Shown here: piece after piece, positions 37,960 through 50,577 of the stretch
Layout: every line of letters starts with the position of its first letter
How positions within the stretch are numbered: the stretch's first letter is position 1
Assembly (NCBI RefSeq): GCF_000002995.4
Contig: NW_025062475.1
Location: 4,564,528 to 4,628,527 of the forward strand
Reading direction: 5' to 3'
DNA from: Brugia malayi
Taxonomy: Eukaryota; Nematoda; Chromadorea; Rhabditida; Onchocercidae
Length of the DNA: 64,000 nt
The notes under the pieces: model-generated
Told to the model about the DNA's origin: nothing
Database searches by the model: none
What the model saw: the letters and a program-made list of their open reading frames with translations, nothing else
Position numbers and translations under genes: made by a program

Positions 37960-38219
37960 TATTATGGATAAAGCATTCAACAGATTGTTTCCGTCTATAC
38001 ATATTAAATATATATGCTAACATATAGCACTGTCATAATCGATGCTAAACCAGTCATAACAAAAATTAATGCATTTTAATCTTTTCAGTATTACAATTAA
38101 AACAAGCAGTGATGTAATGACTGAGGCATTGTATTAAAAGAGATTATTCGATAACGCTGTAGTTTAATTCCTTCAAATGATATGCCACCAAAAATCATTG
38201 CAACAATATAACAAATTTG
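37960..38219 (-). pseudogene. Possible decayed copper-transporter (Ctr) relic
   Basis: On the minus strand, 38219-38097 reads CYIVAMIFGGISFEGIKLQR then YRIISFNTMPQSLHHCLF and a stop. The hydrophobic run followed by FEGIK and basic residues resembles the end of the first membrane helix of Ctr/SLC31 copper transporters (…YEGLK…). After several stops in the same frame, ALIFVMTGLASIMTVLYVSI follows, roughly where a second Met-rich helix would be. The in-frame stops make it non-functional if it is a gene at all. The resemblance is short and I give it low weight. Confidence 0.25.
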
Positions 38220-38408
38220 TCAATTCTTATAAATGCAATTTTGCAAGCCATATTAAACATAATAATTTTATGATTATGATGGCACGCTATCCTGTTTATT
38301 TATTATTTGCTAAATTATCTCATCAATACTTTTCAGAGCAATAACTGAATGCAAGTACTAATTCAATAAACTTTATCGATAAGCCAAGTATCTCAGTAAT
38401 TATCCAAA

Positions 38409-38620
38409 AAATTGCACTCGGACCCCTATTGTGATAGCCATTCCTGATAGAGTTCTAAAGTCAACCGTTCCTGAAATCACCGTTGCAAACGTTTGGATAT
38501 GAGCGATTATATTGTCATTATGATTAGATTCTACGTTAATTAGCATTTGTATCCCATTAAAGTTGATAAACTTTAACTGAACGTGTAAAAAATTTCAGTT
38601 ACAGTTACCTAAATGATTGC
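38409..38620 (-). other. Orphan open frame, about 64 codons
   Basis: Minus-strand frame open from about 38600 to a TAA near 38410. It can start at an internal ATG (about 38556) to give 48 residues, including NDNIIAHIQTFATVISGTVD and FRTLSGMAITIGVRVQFFG. An acceptor-like ACGTTCAG lies upstream. It may belong to the same decayed gene as the neighbouring minus-strand stretches. No family recognised. Confidence 0.2.
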
Positions 38621-39161
38621 AAATGTAATATGAAATACCTTTACGTATGGAAATAAATCTAATAATTCACTATTTTTACAATCATATTGTCCACTACTTT
38701 TTATTACAATTTATAGCTAATAAGTTATATATATATAAAGTCCGGCACTTATTAGAGTATACAGGTCACCTAAAATTAGTAGAATGATCTATGGTTTACT
38801 AACGAGAAATACGATAATAATTCCTAACTTTATGTTTCAAATTATTAAATGTTTAAAACATATGAAAAAGCGTCGATGTTTTTAAAAGATATTAAATAGA
38901 TGGCTTTTTCTTACTTGATAAATTTCCTAAATATTTGTATCCAAAACAATTTAAAAGCAGCAGAGCACAAAAAATGTTAATAATGTTTAAAAAAATAACC
39001 ATTTGCCTTTCTCTTCTAAGAATCTTTCGAAATTTTGAATAGAATTTGTCAAAACTGAAATTTTATTCCACACACATTTATTCTTTCGGTTTGTTCACTT
39101 TTACAACTGTCTAATCCGCTATTTAACTTTAATAAAAACTATATTACATTTCTCGATTTTT

Positions 39162-39356
39162 TCTAAGTGTTTTGTTAAGATGGATGCCTTGAATGGTTTA
39201 TTGACTAAAATTACTTTTAATTTTTCTTGTTGTGGTTTGTTTTATGGCCAATGTTCTGAGATTTGTGGTGCCAATCACAGTTTTATGCCCATTGCTTTGG
39301 AGTTGACTTCTTTGGAGTGTTGGAAAGCTTGGTCTTTAGGATATTTATTGGGTTAA
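39162..39356 (+). pseudogene. Nuclear copy of mitochondrial cox2 3' end (NUMT)
   Basis: The + strand reads, in one frame to a TAA at 39354-39356, the C-terminal part of cytochrome c oxidase subunit II: VKMDALNGLLTKITFNFS, then LFYGQCSEICGANHSFMPIA, then LELTSLECWKAWSLG. The GQCSEICGANHSFMPI segment holds the CuA-site Cys, Cys and His residues and is diagnostic of COX2. Base use is T- and G-rich, as in nematode mitochondrial coding strands and unlike the flanks. Only about 60 codons are present, with no start, so it is a fragment inserted in the nucleus. Downstream sequence is not recognisably mitochondrial. Confidence 0.93.
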
Positions 39357-40482
39357 ATTTTTCCGATCGGTTTCAGCTAACTTATTTCAATTATACCCTA
39401 CTTTCAGTTAATGTATTGCAATAATCTCCAATTTGTGCAAGTTTATCGAAGTTTTAATTCACGAATTTTAAAGTTGGGAATTAATTAAAATCACGCTAAT
39501 TATGCGGTTAAGTAAGTATAAGCACTGAACTGTATTTTTCACAAATGAATTATGCATATATGTCAATGAAGAAATGTTAGAATACAATTTATTATTTCAA
39601 AAGATAAAAGTACTTGAGGAAGTGCAAAACTACACGTAATATAAGAACAATTATAATAGAAATAACTAAGACGCTGAAATTTTGTATTACGTATTACGTG
39701 ATAAAGGTGATAAAGAAACGTGAAGGCTTACTATGTTCAAATCATTAAATGCATGATTAATTCATTCCAAAAATAACTAAGTAATGAATGTTACGCAAAG
39801 TGAGACATTAATAATTTCAAAAGCGCAGTTGCACAACAAGATGGAACAGAGATCTGATTAATTGCTTATCAAATTATTGATTTGCGATATTATCTGTTCA
39901 AAATTCGAGTCTTTGGATTGATTTTTTTTTTTTTTTTGAAATTTATAAATTTTGAAAATTCTCTCTAAAATTTGAAATCTAAATGCAGTGGTTTTTATCA
40001 CCTACTTTCATCTAGTCATCACTTATAAACTTTTAATTTACTTAGAGTATTCACACATATATATGTCTTTCTTCTTTTACATTTTCATATGCATTTATAT
40101 GTGCGTATGTGTGCGTATTTCTTCTCCTTTAATACAAGAATAACTAGGTAATGAAGAATTTTCTTTTAAAGATATGGGAATAGTTCGTTTTTCTGAAAAA
40201 AAATTTGAAAGAATGAATGTAAAGATATGAAAATTTTACATCAAAAAATAAGAAAAAAAGGAAATAGGAGGAATTTCAATTTAAAAATGTTATTATTACA
40301 TTAACGAACGACTCAGCTTAAGTATATCTAATGTATAAATGGCACTTGTTTTAGTTATGTTTTCTCAAAGGCCATTGCTGCCAAATTAGTTTTCTAAATT
40401 CCTATTGTTTCATCGTCTCCAGTTTGCAGCATTATCAACTATTGCTTTGAACGATTTATTTCATGCAATTTTCAAGAGAGCG
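39357..40482. other. AT-rich intergenic sequence before the PNPO gene
   Basis: No gene was recognised. A pyrimidine-rich TCTCCAGTTTGCAG site ends at about 40428, 55 bases before the chosen ATG of the next gene, and is a candidate spliced-leader or cis acceptor. Confidence 0.4.
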
Positions 40483-42397
40483 ATGTCGGGTGGATATCTC
40501 GGAGAATTCGGTGTGAATGTTAAGGGTAAACTTTAATGTTCGAAATTTCGCATCTCTAATAATCCGTAAGGCTTAAAATTCTTTCAGATGATTTAGTTCT
40601 ACTATTATTTTTTCGATGCTTGTGACCGCATGTGAATCGTTTTAGCATTAAGCGTTGCAGAAATTTATCAATATTACATATCTTGTTTCAGTTTTTGAGA
40701 ATTTTTGGTGTTGTATATTATATATCAGATTTTAGACGAATACACCAACTTCATTCTGTTTCAGATTTACGAAAACCGTACTATAATAAAGAAGAACCGT
40801 TCCTATTGGAAGAAAATTTACCATCAAGAAATCCGTTTGAACTTTTTGATATATGGTTCAAAAATGCTGCAGAAAATAAGGATGTGACATTTGAAGAAGT
40901 TAATGCTGTTTGCCTTTCAACTGTAAGTTGTTTTTCGATCATTTGCTTTTAATTTATAGAGTACTTTTTGATTGTCTGTCTTTTTCCAACCGTAAAATAA
41001 AACCGTTTTCTTTCATCTATGAAATATGTTTTGTATCGCTTTCATAACATTACTGGTAGGAAAATTAGCCAATTTTTTAGGTTTTTAATAATCAACCCAA
41101 GTCACGAATGGTTTTAATGAAAGAGTATGACAGAGAAGGTCTGTGCTTCTACACACACTATAATAGTGCCAAAGGAATACAAATCGATAAAAATCCTTAT
41201 GCTTCCATGCTGTTTTACTGGCCTCATGTTGATCGACAAGTAAGCAATTTCGTTTATCCAGAAATTCCTTTCATTCTAGGAGCGGAGTAATTTGAAGGAA
41301 TGCTCAGTATTAAAGCCAGATTGTTAGGACCATTAATAGTTTCTGGCCGGTGAGCTTTAGGCCAATAGGTAGCGTATTGAACAGTTTTAGTGTCTGCAGT
41401 TTATTTGTCTGTTGATAGTAATTGCTGTGTTGTTTAATTAAGTTTGCAGTGATTTGTATTTGTAAATTTGTAATAATTTGTAAAACACTAGATTCGAATG
41501 GAGGGAAAACTTGAGAAATTGCCTCTTGAAGCAGCAGAAGCTTATTGGTATCAACGGCCATTGAAAAGTCGCATTGGTTCAAAAGTCAGCGAACAAAGCA
41601 AGGTTATTTCAAATAGACAGGTTAGATCTCTTCTTTAAGACATTTCTTCGCCATTTGTAAATGTAGTGCCAATAGGAATGATGAAGCAAATATTTATCAT
41701 TAAACTACAGATATATGTAAAGTTCCTAGGAAAATTTTCCTTTCCCATTGTGACAGTTAGATATTACTGGCTTGTGAACATCGAAATCCATTCGAAAAGA
41801 GATGAGATCAGCCCAAATAATTTAAATGCTGAATAACATATTTATCTTAAATGAGATAAGGGAATGAGTGAAAGCGGTTAATATTCAAGTGATATTCATT
41901 TCTGTTCCAAATTATCTTTTTCATTTGAGAATTAAATTAGTGACATATAATTTGAATGCTTCCCGTTCAAAACTTAATTTCGAAACTTTGAATGCGCTTT
42001 TAGTTTTTGTAGTATCTAGAAGACAGGAAAGAGAAGCTCGAAAAGCTTGTTGCTGAAGAAGGTGAAAAAACAGTCACTAGACCGGATGACTGGTAAGGAT
42101 TTGTTTCATTATTTACTTCATTATCATAATTAGCCTAATTAGCTGCAGTTGTTTTTCTGCACTGTCTAGGAACTTAATGAAAAAGAAGTTTTTTTCGGTA
42201 TAATTATAATCAACAAGGAAAGTTCATCGGTATAATCATAACTGATAAGGAATGACGAATGTTGCAGGGGTGGTTATAGATTGCGTCCAAACTATTTCGA
42301 ATTTTGGCAAGGTCAGTCTGATCGAATACACGATCGTATTGCATTTGAAAAAAAAGAGAATGAAATGGAATGGTTAATTAAACGTCTTTCGCCGTGA
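40483..42397 (+). CDS. pnpo: Pyridoxamine/pyridoxine 5'-phosphate oxidase
   Basis: FMN-dependent enzyme that oxidises pyridoxine or pyridoxamine 5'-phosphate to pyridoxal 5'-phosphate, the last step of vitamin B6 salvage, in the cytosol. Six exons: 40483-40525, 40765-40922, 41081-41239, 41492-41620, 42013-42092 and 42268-42397; 232 residues, close to the family's usual length. Family landmarks in order: DLRKPYYNKEEP, FELFDIWFKNAAENK, SRMVLMKEYDREGLCFYTHY (FMN phosphate region), NPYASMLFYWPHVDRQIRME, SRIGSKVSEQSKVI, and the C-terminal signature YFEFWQGQSDRIHDR followed by WLIKRLSP at the end. The start MSGGYLGEFG is chosen because it gives a normal length. The frame stays open upstream to the acceptor at 40428, so a longer N-terminus is possible. 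Confidence 0.96.
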
Positions 42398-44352
42398 TAG
42401 CCATTCTCAAAGTGATCTTTATTAATCTAGCTGATTGTTAAATTCCTCCAAATATAACTTTCACTGCAAATGGCTGTTAGTATTTTTTTACTGAAGACTG
42501 TTAACAATACGCAAATCTGACAAATTAATATAAACTTTGAAGTTATAGCAGCTCCTATAACAGAAGCTCCCTGAAAAAGAAAAAGTAGAGTCTTCCTGTC
42601 TTGTTTAGTTTTTTTTTTTTCTTTTTCTATTCTTTAAGATCTGTAATATTAAAGTAGTAGTAAAATAAATCTTCGTAGAAATAATGAGGAAATAGAAATA
42701 ATGAGGGAATGAATCTAATTAGGATAGAAATAAGCGAGTTTGAAATGTTGTGAAAAAGATAGAGAAGAGAAGCTATAAAGTTTTTATATTTATAGTAATA
42801 AAAATATATGGAGAAAATTTATTTTACTATTACTGTTGATTTACCTATTTGTTGTTTCTTAAGAAGATGGAGTATTAAAATAATATAATATTTGAGGAAT
42901 TTGATCTTATTCATTGTCGTTCATTTTTCATATTTCCCTTTTATTTATTTTGTTTAATATTCGTTCGGATTGAATCTTGTAAAAATTATGTAGTAGTATT
43001 GTATGCTATTAATTTGTTACTTGGTTAATTATATTTTATTTAGCGGAAGTAATGCCTCTTTGGTGTTCTGTGATTGTATTGTATATTATTTTGATGCACA
43101 CTTCTAACTTAATTTTTCTTTTTCCTATCAAAAAGTAAAAGATAGCAACAATTTTAGCAACAACTATAGCAATGTACTTATCCAAAAAAGCAACAACGTA
43201 CTTATCCAAAAAAAAAAAGAAAAAAAAAAAACGTTATTTTAACAAATTGAAGACAAGCAGCTCAATTATGTGTTATTGACAATGAACAACTACAGTCTTC
43301 CCCGTGAGCTTTAAACGTCAGCTATGTTTTACTATCTTAATTTGACTTTTGAAGCAAATTAAGAAATTGGGAAGCTCCGTAAATTGATGCGTTGTGAGGG
43401 TACCAATTATTCATATCAACAAGTAAGGAGAAGAATAATATGGAAAAGAAGCAGTTCTCCATGTGCTCAGTCCTATCATTTTGTCACCATAGTTGTGAAA
43501 TGTATGTTAAGGATTGGCTCAAAGATTGTATCTATCAATGCACAAAGATTTGAACTACAAAGTGGCTTTGCGCAATGACACCACCAATTAACAACTGCGC
43601 CATTGCATCTGAAGTGCTATACTTGCTTGACATTATTTTATTAAATCTATTTGAATATTTTACATAATGAATCTTTTATTTCTTAAGTGTTGTATAACTT
43701 ATATGCGTGGAAGTTGTTTTACATGATTATGCAACTTTTAATGGTGTTGCTTGACATTTCATTTTAAACTTTTCATTAATTTTTTCAATTGAAGAAATTA
43801 TTTATTAAAAATGGTGTTATAATAATGAGAAATTCTATATTTTAATAAATAGTTACTTATAAATTATCATCATATGTTTAAATTTTGGAGTAATATCAAA
43901 AACAAAGCTGCAACAGTTTTAATAAATTCCCGAAGTTATAGCCTGTCTGCTGTATTGCAAGGCTTTCTCTAAAAAAATGCCCTGTGTTTTTTCTTTCCCT
44001 TTAGTGCATTCGTGAGCGTTGGTTATTTGAGTATTTGTACATTTGTTACGTGTACACGTACGTGAACATGTTTTCATGTTTTATAATTCTTGTATTCTAA
44101 TCAAGTCTATTTTTTGTGGTATTTTTTCTTTTGAATCAAATTAAATTTGTGTAGAATTTTTTTAAACTAATAAACATCCAAATTAGTGATAGGTTACTTT
44201 GCTTTACTAATTTATGATTGTTGAATTGTTAGGAAAATTTTCATATTTACATAAGACGGTAGCATTTTTGTGTTGGATTTTAGATTTTAATATTTCACAT
44301 CAATTTTTTTTCTTTGTTTCCTCTACAATTATATTATTCAAATTTGTTGCAG
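42398..44352. other. Intergenic region between PNPO and ARPC4
   Basis: Poly-A/T and AT-rich sequence. A less AT-rich patch at 43380-43580 has two overlapping open frames: a 64-residue one from ATG 43387, and another containing MCSVLSFCHHSCEMYVKDWL. Neither is recognisable, and no splice structure supports a gene. It may be relic sequence. Confidence 0.4.
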
Positions 44353-46406
44353 AGCTTGGACGTTTATAGCTTGCGTATAAATTGAGTGAGAAATATATAC
44401 CCATAAAAAATGGTATGTTCTTGATATATTTATTCGCTTATTGTCTGTTTGTTTATTCGTTTCATTTCTTTTGGACATTTTTGGTCGTACTTGTGTGTTT
44501 ATTCATCTGTTTAGTTGATCATTCACTTTATGTGGCCATATCCGGCCAATGCTTGCTAAGAATTCGAACTTTAACAAAATAAATTATCTTGAAGATTTAA
44601 AGTGATGTTAAGGATAAACTTTTACTGCAGTGATATTCAGTTTATGTGGTTTATTATTGCTATAACCAAACTATGTGTGGTTAAAGATAATTGCCAGTAT
44701 ACATATATATATATCATTTATTAAAGAATAGTTCTAAAGTCTTTAGTACCATGATGAGACTCCTTCTTTCCTCTTAAATTCAAGATGATAACTAGTTATT
44801 TTCGTAGAAGTGGCAAATCATTTGATATATTAACAGTCGTACTATAGCATAAATCAACAGAGTGATTAATAGTCATTTATAGAGTGCCACGCTGCAGCCA
44901 TATTTGGAGGCTGTACGGAAAACATTAGAAGCTGCAATGTGTCTGGAACAGTTCAGTTCGCAAGTAGTTGAAAGGTATAACAAACCGGAAGTAAGTACCT
45001 AAATGTTTTGCGTAAATAATTTGTATCTAACATAGTTTTCAATACACTTTCATCCTGAATTTCTTTTCATCCTGAAAAGAAAACTTCAGTTTGCAGTGTT
45101 TTAAACAAATCATAGGGTGACATTGCTTCCTGCATTTACTGTAGTTTAGGTTTTTTTATCAAATTTAAGTTATCAAATCAAAAAAATATGTAGAGGATAT
45201 GCTTAGATAAGTCACTCATGTGTAACACTTGAGCATTCATTAATTGGTATCCTGTAAGATTCAAAACATCTTTTCATTCCTATGGATACTTTATCACTAT
45301 CTGTAGCAGTTTAGTTATGCATTCCCCTCTGTTTTCAGCAGAGAGTGAAAATCAAATGATAATTTTAGGTAGAAGTTGGTACATCATCCGAACTTTTGTT
45401 AACTCCAGTAGTTGTGTCACGTAACAAGCAGGAGCGTGTCTTAATCGAGCCATCGATTAATTCGGTGCGCGTCAGTATTGCCGTGAAACAAGCTGATGAT
45501 ATTGAAAAGATTTTAACTCACAAGTTTACACGTTTTATGTGTCAGAGGGCTGAGAACTTTATTATACTCAGAAGGTTAACTTCTATTAAATTATTTACTC
45601 AGTAATATTGCAAGTAAACTTTTTCTATTATGTTATGATTCCATATGTGTAACAAAATTCTGATTATGAAAAACGGCTATTTCGTTTTTTTTTTTTTTTT
45701 TTTTTTTTTTTTCGCATATAATAGAATTAATTTTTATAGGAAACCAATGCCTGGTTATGATATATCATTTTTGATAACTGCAACGCATACGGAAATAATG
45801 TATAAGCACAAATTGGTTGATTTCTTAATTCACTTTATGCAGGAAATTGACAAGGTATGTGTTTATATATGCAATACGTCCATGATTTATATTGTCGTGC
45901 ACATCCGAAATTGTGGGATATTTTGCTTAAAGTTTCAAAAACCACATTTGTTTTACTTTAATTTCAATTTTTTGTCGATTTTCTATACTGCGTTATCAAC
46001 GTTTGTTTGCTAAATTTGAGAAATTTGATTCATTTTTGTATCGTCATCCCTAAATTCCTCATAAAATTTTCTTTCATCAGCTATCAATAGAAAACGTGTA
46101 TTTGAATTCTAGTTTTTTTTAATTTTTAGGTTTTTGGCATTATAATTATTAACATTTTAACTGCTGAGGTATTCAGTATAAAAGCGCTGTTATCATCCAA
46201 ATAAAAGTTTTGTGAATTAAATTTGGAAACTTTCGACTTGTTATATCATTCTCATACTAAAATTATTATATTCTACTACTGGAGTTTAACTGTGATTGGT
46301 TTCATATAAAAGAGAACAATTTTTGCAGGAAATTAGCGATATGAAATTGGCATTGAATGCTCGTGCTCGAGTATCTGCCGAAGAATTCTTGAAGCGTTTC
46401 AATTAA
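44353..46406 (+). CDS. arx-6: Arp2/3 complex subunit 4 (ARPC4, p20)
   Basis: Structural core subunit of the Arp2/3 complex, which nucleates branched actin filaments. Five exons: a leader exon (from the TGTTGCAG site at 44352) ending with the ATG itself at 44410-44412 directly before a GTATGT donor, then 44883-44990, 45369-45574, 45740-45854 and 46329-46406. Total coding length gives 169 residues, the size expected for this very conserved protein. Landmarks: [99 protein letters not shown] and [20 protein letters not shown]. The start codon forms the last three bases of its exon, so ORF scanning alone would miss it. Confidence 0.97.
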
Positions 46407-47304
46407 TTCACTTATTATTTATTTGTGCATGTGTACTTTGTAGCTCATATTTCCATATTTTAATTTTGGGACACAATGCAGTAAGCAGTTTCACTTTCAA
46501 CCTGTAAATCATTTTTTTATCGATATCGTTGTGTTCTATCATGTGACGACAATTTTCAATGGTTCATTTCTGTGCCATAACGATTTACATCTTTAATATA
46601 TATTGTCATGTTTCGAAATGTTGCATCCTATGTTATGTAGTCATCAACTGGGTGAATTATTGAATTGTTCGGTAAAGATTTCAAACAAGACTTCAGGAAA
46701 GCTTTATTCTTTCTATTGATTATAGTAATATTATTTTAGTAGTATTTCGTATGATGTATTTTTGAATTATATGAACAGAGATGTCATTCAGATGGACACT
46801 ACTGGTCATATTACCATATTATTTAGCTAATTTGTGTTAAATTTGATAGTTGTGTAGAGCTCATATGATTGAGTCGTCATTTCCATTGTTATATATAATA
46901 ATACGTGTTTGATAAAGTCCATTACACATTAGACATAAATTTTTGATAGACACATTAGTATTTATCAAAGGTGATTCTTTTACCTGTTATTTTTGTTTTC
47001 TTCTTTGTTGTTATCATAATTCATTTGCTATTTATTATTACTATTAATTTGCTGTAAGATATTTGTTCATTTTTAGATCATTTTTCTGTCATTTAACAAT
47101 TATTCAGTTTTGTTTATGGTTGATTCCTTTTAAGAATGTTCAGTAAAGGCGATTATCAGATGCTTTTTTCCTGTCAGTTTTAAAGCTTTTGCTTCATAAA
47201 GCTACCATATCATATTTTTTGAATGCAATTGAATGTTTTTTCCTCTCACTGTTTGAATTTTCCTTTAAAAATTCTTGCAGTTTAAATTTTCTTATCTGAA
47301 AGTA
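46407..47304. other. ARPC4 to EMC7 intergenic region
   Basis: About 900 AT-rich bases with no gene seen. It ends in a pyrimidine-rich ATTCTTGCAG acceptor (47271-47280), 24 bases before the EMC7 ATG. Same-strand order and this acceptor are compatible with a downstream operon gene or a separately trans-spliced one; the sequence does not decide. Confidence 0.4.
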
Positions 47305-48670
47305 ATGACAAGGTTTTTATTATTGCCATTATTTCTCTCTGTCCTGCAAAAATTATCAGCGTTGGAGTCGACAGTTGACGATGTTGCGGCTACCTATAAA
47401 ATCGAAGGACAAATCATTTTCCCAGAATCATTTACTGCTGAAAATGGCAAGCTAAGTCCAAGTCGTGTGCTAGTGAATTATGACTTTAAACATGTTGCAT
47501 TTGTAAGGTTGGTTATCAAACAGTTTATTTTAACTTTATATCTTAACTTTCAAATAATTTGTACTTATCTCTGAGCCATTTTGTTCAGAGGAGTTAGGAT
47601 GGATATCTCCTAAAATATTTTGTATAAGGAAGTTGGAATTCCGGATATGTTGGATATGTTACGGAATGTTGGGTAAAAGTACAGAAAGACTGAGCGTTTT
47701 CCCAAATGTGGGAATGGAATTACGCATATTAAACGATTTATATTTATAAAATTATAAATTATAGAAATTTTCAGGAAAGATGGTTCGTTTGTGGTTTCAG
47801 GTATTCCACCAGGTTCTTATATTATTGAAATTTCAAACATCGATTATGCTTTTGAACCAGTACGAGTTGATATTACCTCGAAAGGTAAAATAAGGGCGCG
47901 ACGACTTAATTTATTACAGGTTAGTTTTTTAGCATTATTTTAGTATACTATTTGCTTCTATTTGTGATGGGAAAGCTAACTAGTTATGATTTTCCCATTT
48001 CACTACACACCAGAATTCACTGCGTCAATTTTTCTGGTATTGTGATTCTAACCAGTCAGTTAATTTTAGATGCTCAGTTCATTTCAGCCATCACTAGTAT
48101 CTTCACTTCCATATCCATTGCGCTTGAATGCAGTTCACCAAATTAACTATTTTCGGCCTCGAGAAGAATGGCACTTAGCAGACATACTTACTAATCCAAT
48201 GGTTTTAATGATGGTTGTACCTCTTGTTTTACTTGTTGTATTACCAAAGCTTGTTAATGCAAATGACCCTGAAATTAAAAAGGTAAATCATTAACCTTCT
48301 TTTTTCTCCACCTTAATCCATCATTGTATACCTTTTTGTTGAAGGATAATCAATTTCATCAAACAAAGAATTATGTATGCTTTTGTAATATATAAAAAAA
48401 TGCAATTGTGCGTTTTACCTGTGACCGAGTAATGAAGTTTGTTCAAAAAAAAAAATCTTAAACTTTAATGGAAACTCAATTGATTTAGTAACGGATCTAT
48501 TTACATTTTACCTTTTTTGCAGTAAGGTAATAATTTATTGGTTTTAGGAAATGACTAAAACTATGCCACAGATGGACGTCCCTGATGTTTCGGAAATGTT
48601 GGCTTCATGGTTTGGTGGAAATCCAAAAAAAACAAAAAGAACGACAACAGGAAACAAAAAACGGCAATGA
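47305..48670 (+). CDS. emc-7: ER membrane protein complex subunit 7
   Basis: Subunit of the EMC, which inserts membrane proteins in the endoplasmic reticulum. Four exons: 47305-47507, 47775-47919, 48070-48282 and 48548-48670; 227 residues, normal for the family. The N-terminus MTRFLLLPLFLSVLQKLSAL is a signal peptide. The lumenal beta-sandwich domain follows, with YKIEGQIIFPESF, DGSFVVSGIPPGSYIIEIS and FEPVRVDITSKGKIRARRLN. Then INYFRPREEWHLADILTNPM leads into one membrane segment at about residues 159-178 (MVLMMVVPLVLLVVLPKLV). The cytosolic tail has MPQMDVPDVSEMLASWFGG and a basic end (KKTKRTTTGNKKRQ). The start at 47305 is preferred because an acceptor lies 24 bases upstream. Confidence 0.95.
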
Positions 48671-50577
48671 TATCTTATAGATATATTGTATGGTGGTTAA
48701 TCTTGTTTGAAGGATACATAACAGGCTTTTGTTAGAAGCAAATGTAGTAAGACCAGTCAAAATATAATGCCATTTCATGAATAAGTTAAATACATTATGT
48801 CATAATCGACTTCAGTGTTAGATATAGTGAGCATCTTTTCACTGTTTAAATTTTTCAAGTGGTGGAAAATTGCAGTGAATTTTAACCCTAAAAATACACA
48901 GGTTGTACATTTTTTTTCTTTGTTGTAATAATTTCATTGTAGTCAATTTCTTTCTCGTTTTCACGGGTTATTTATACTGTTATTTATCAAGATAACCTAG
49001 TTTGCATAATTTGTTTACATAACTATGTATTAGAAAGTATTTTATGTAACATAAATATGACATCCAATAAAAGTTTAATTGATATGAAGATTTACAGCAA
49101 GCCAACTGATAAAAGGATTTTGTGGCATTTGTTTGATTATAGTATGTTAGTGGGAAATGTAGATTTATCAATTTAGGATTTATTTATAAGTTCAATTCTG
49201 TTTTCGATACAAAACAAGAAGGATTTTCATCCTAAGATCTCTCACTATTACTAACATGAAATAGCATTGCAATATTTTCAAGAATTAACATAGTACTCAT
49301 TTTTTTTGGCCAAATAGTGCCTTGTTATTCAAGACAATTTGAAATTATGGATAGATTGGAAAAAACAATCGATTAATCTGCTCGTAGTGTCCAGGATTTT
49401 TCTTTATCACTGATATTGAAAGAGTATATCTCCATATTTGATATACAAATGCATCTGTAGTGTATTATGTTACCAGCTAATATATATCATTTCCTTATCG
49501 AATAAACTTCAAAATTAATCAAAAAATAAATTTTTTCATCAGGTAGATATGCCAAAAAAAAATTTTCTTATCAAATATATTTCAAAACTGATCAAAAGTT
49601 ACAATCCATTTCAGTATTCTTTGATTTCTTTTATTTATTTTTTAAAAAATCAAAATCTACAACGGTATAATTCATTGAATAATTCCATTAATTTTGCTAA
49701 AAAAAATCTTTTTTATTAATACACATAATTTTCTTTTACAAACACATCAATTGAAAAATAATGATTTAAAACATTAAATGATAATGTAAAATGATGAGAT
49801 TTGTTAGTATTTATTATTTCAAGTTTTATTGCTAAGAAAGTTGTCATGGCAACACATACACACATGCATAAATCAACAATATTTTAAGTATTTCATAAAA
49901 CGATGTTGTCAAAATTGGATTGCATTAGTTTGCGTATTTCTTTAAATGATAAATTTATATTTAAAAATCGAAGTTTAATGCAATATTATTAAATTCTTAT
50001 CAGCAATTTCTTTTTCTTTCATTTTTCGTTTTTTTCTTTCTGTCATCTTATTTTTGATGGTGTAATATAATTTAATGAAATTTCATTTTCACTTTAAATT
50101 TTGCAATCCATATAATGGTAATATAATAAGAGGAACTTTTATTACATAGTTATATCAAAACTGTAACTTCGATGATCTTTATTACGACATCGTTTATTTA
50201 TAGTAATTTTATTGTTCCAATTTAAAAAAACTTATTGTTAAGACGAATAATATTGTCTTATTGTAATTTATATTAAAGAATTAGTATTGTCCAGTATAAT
50301 ACTATTAATAAATATTTTTATGATTCGATAAAGTTATATTAATTCGAAATGATATTTAAAAAAAAATTAGAGAGTGTTTAATTGTATAATATTTTCATTA
50401 TCGTTTAAGTCAAGATTTCAGTATATTTAGTTATAAATCAAAATTTTTAAATCTGATAAAAAATGATTTCTTATATACAGCACTATTAAAAATTTCAGCA
50501 CATTCATGGAAGAAAAACACAAAAAAATAATACAATTATTTTAGCAATTTCATTATCAAATTGTTTATACTGTATAA
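48671..50577. other. EMC7 to ARL6 intergenic region
   Basis: AT-rich non-coding sequence with no supported feature; likely holds the EMC7 3' end and ARL6 promoter. Short open frames here have no coding character. Confidence 0.4.

Noticed and set aside
43384..43620. Open frame of 64 residues and a short stretch (GGCTTTGCGCAATGACA) faintly like the U4 snRNA start
   Set aside because: No second frame or splice support for a gene, and the U4-like similarity stops after about 17 bases with no downstream U4 structure.
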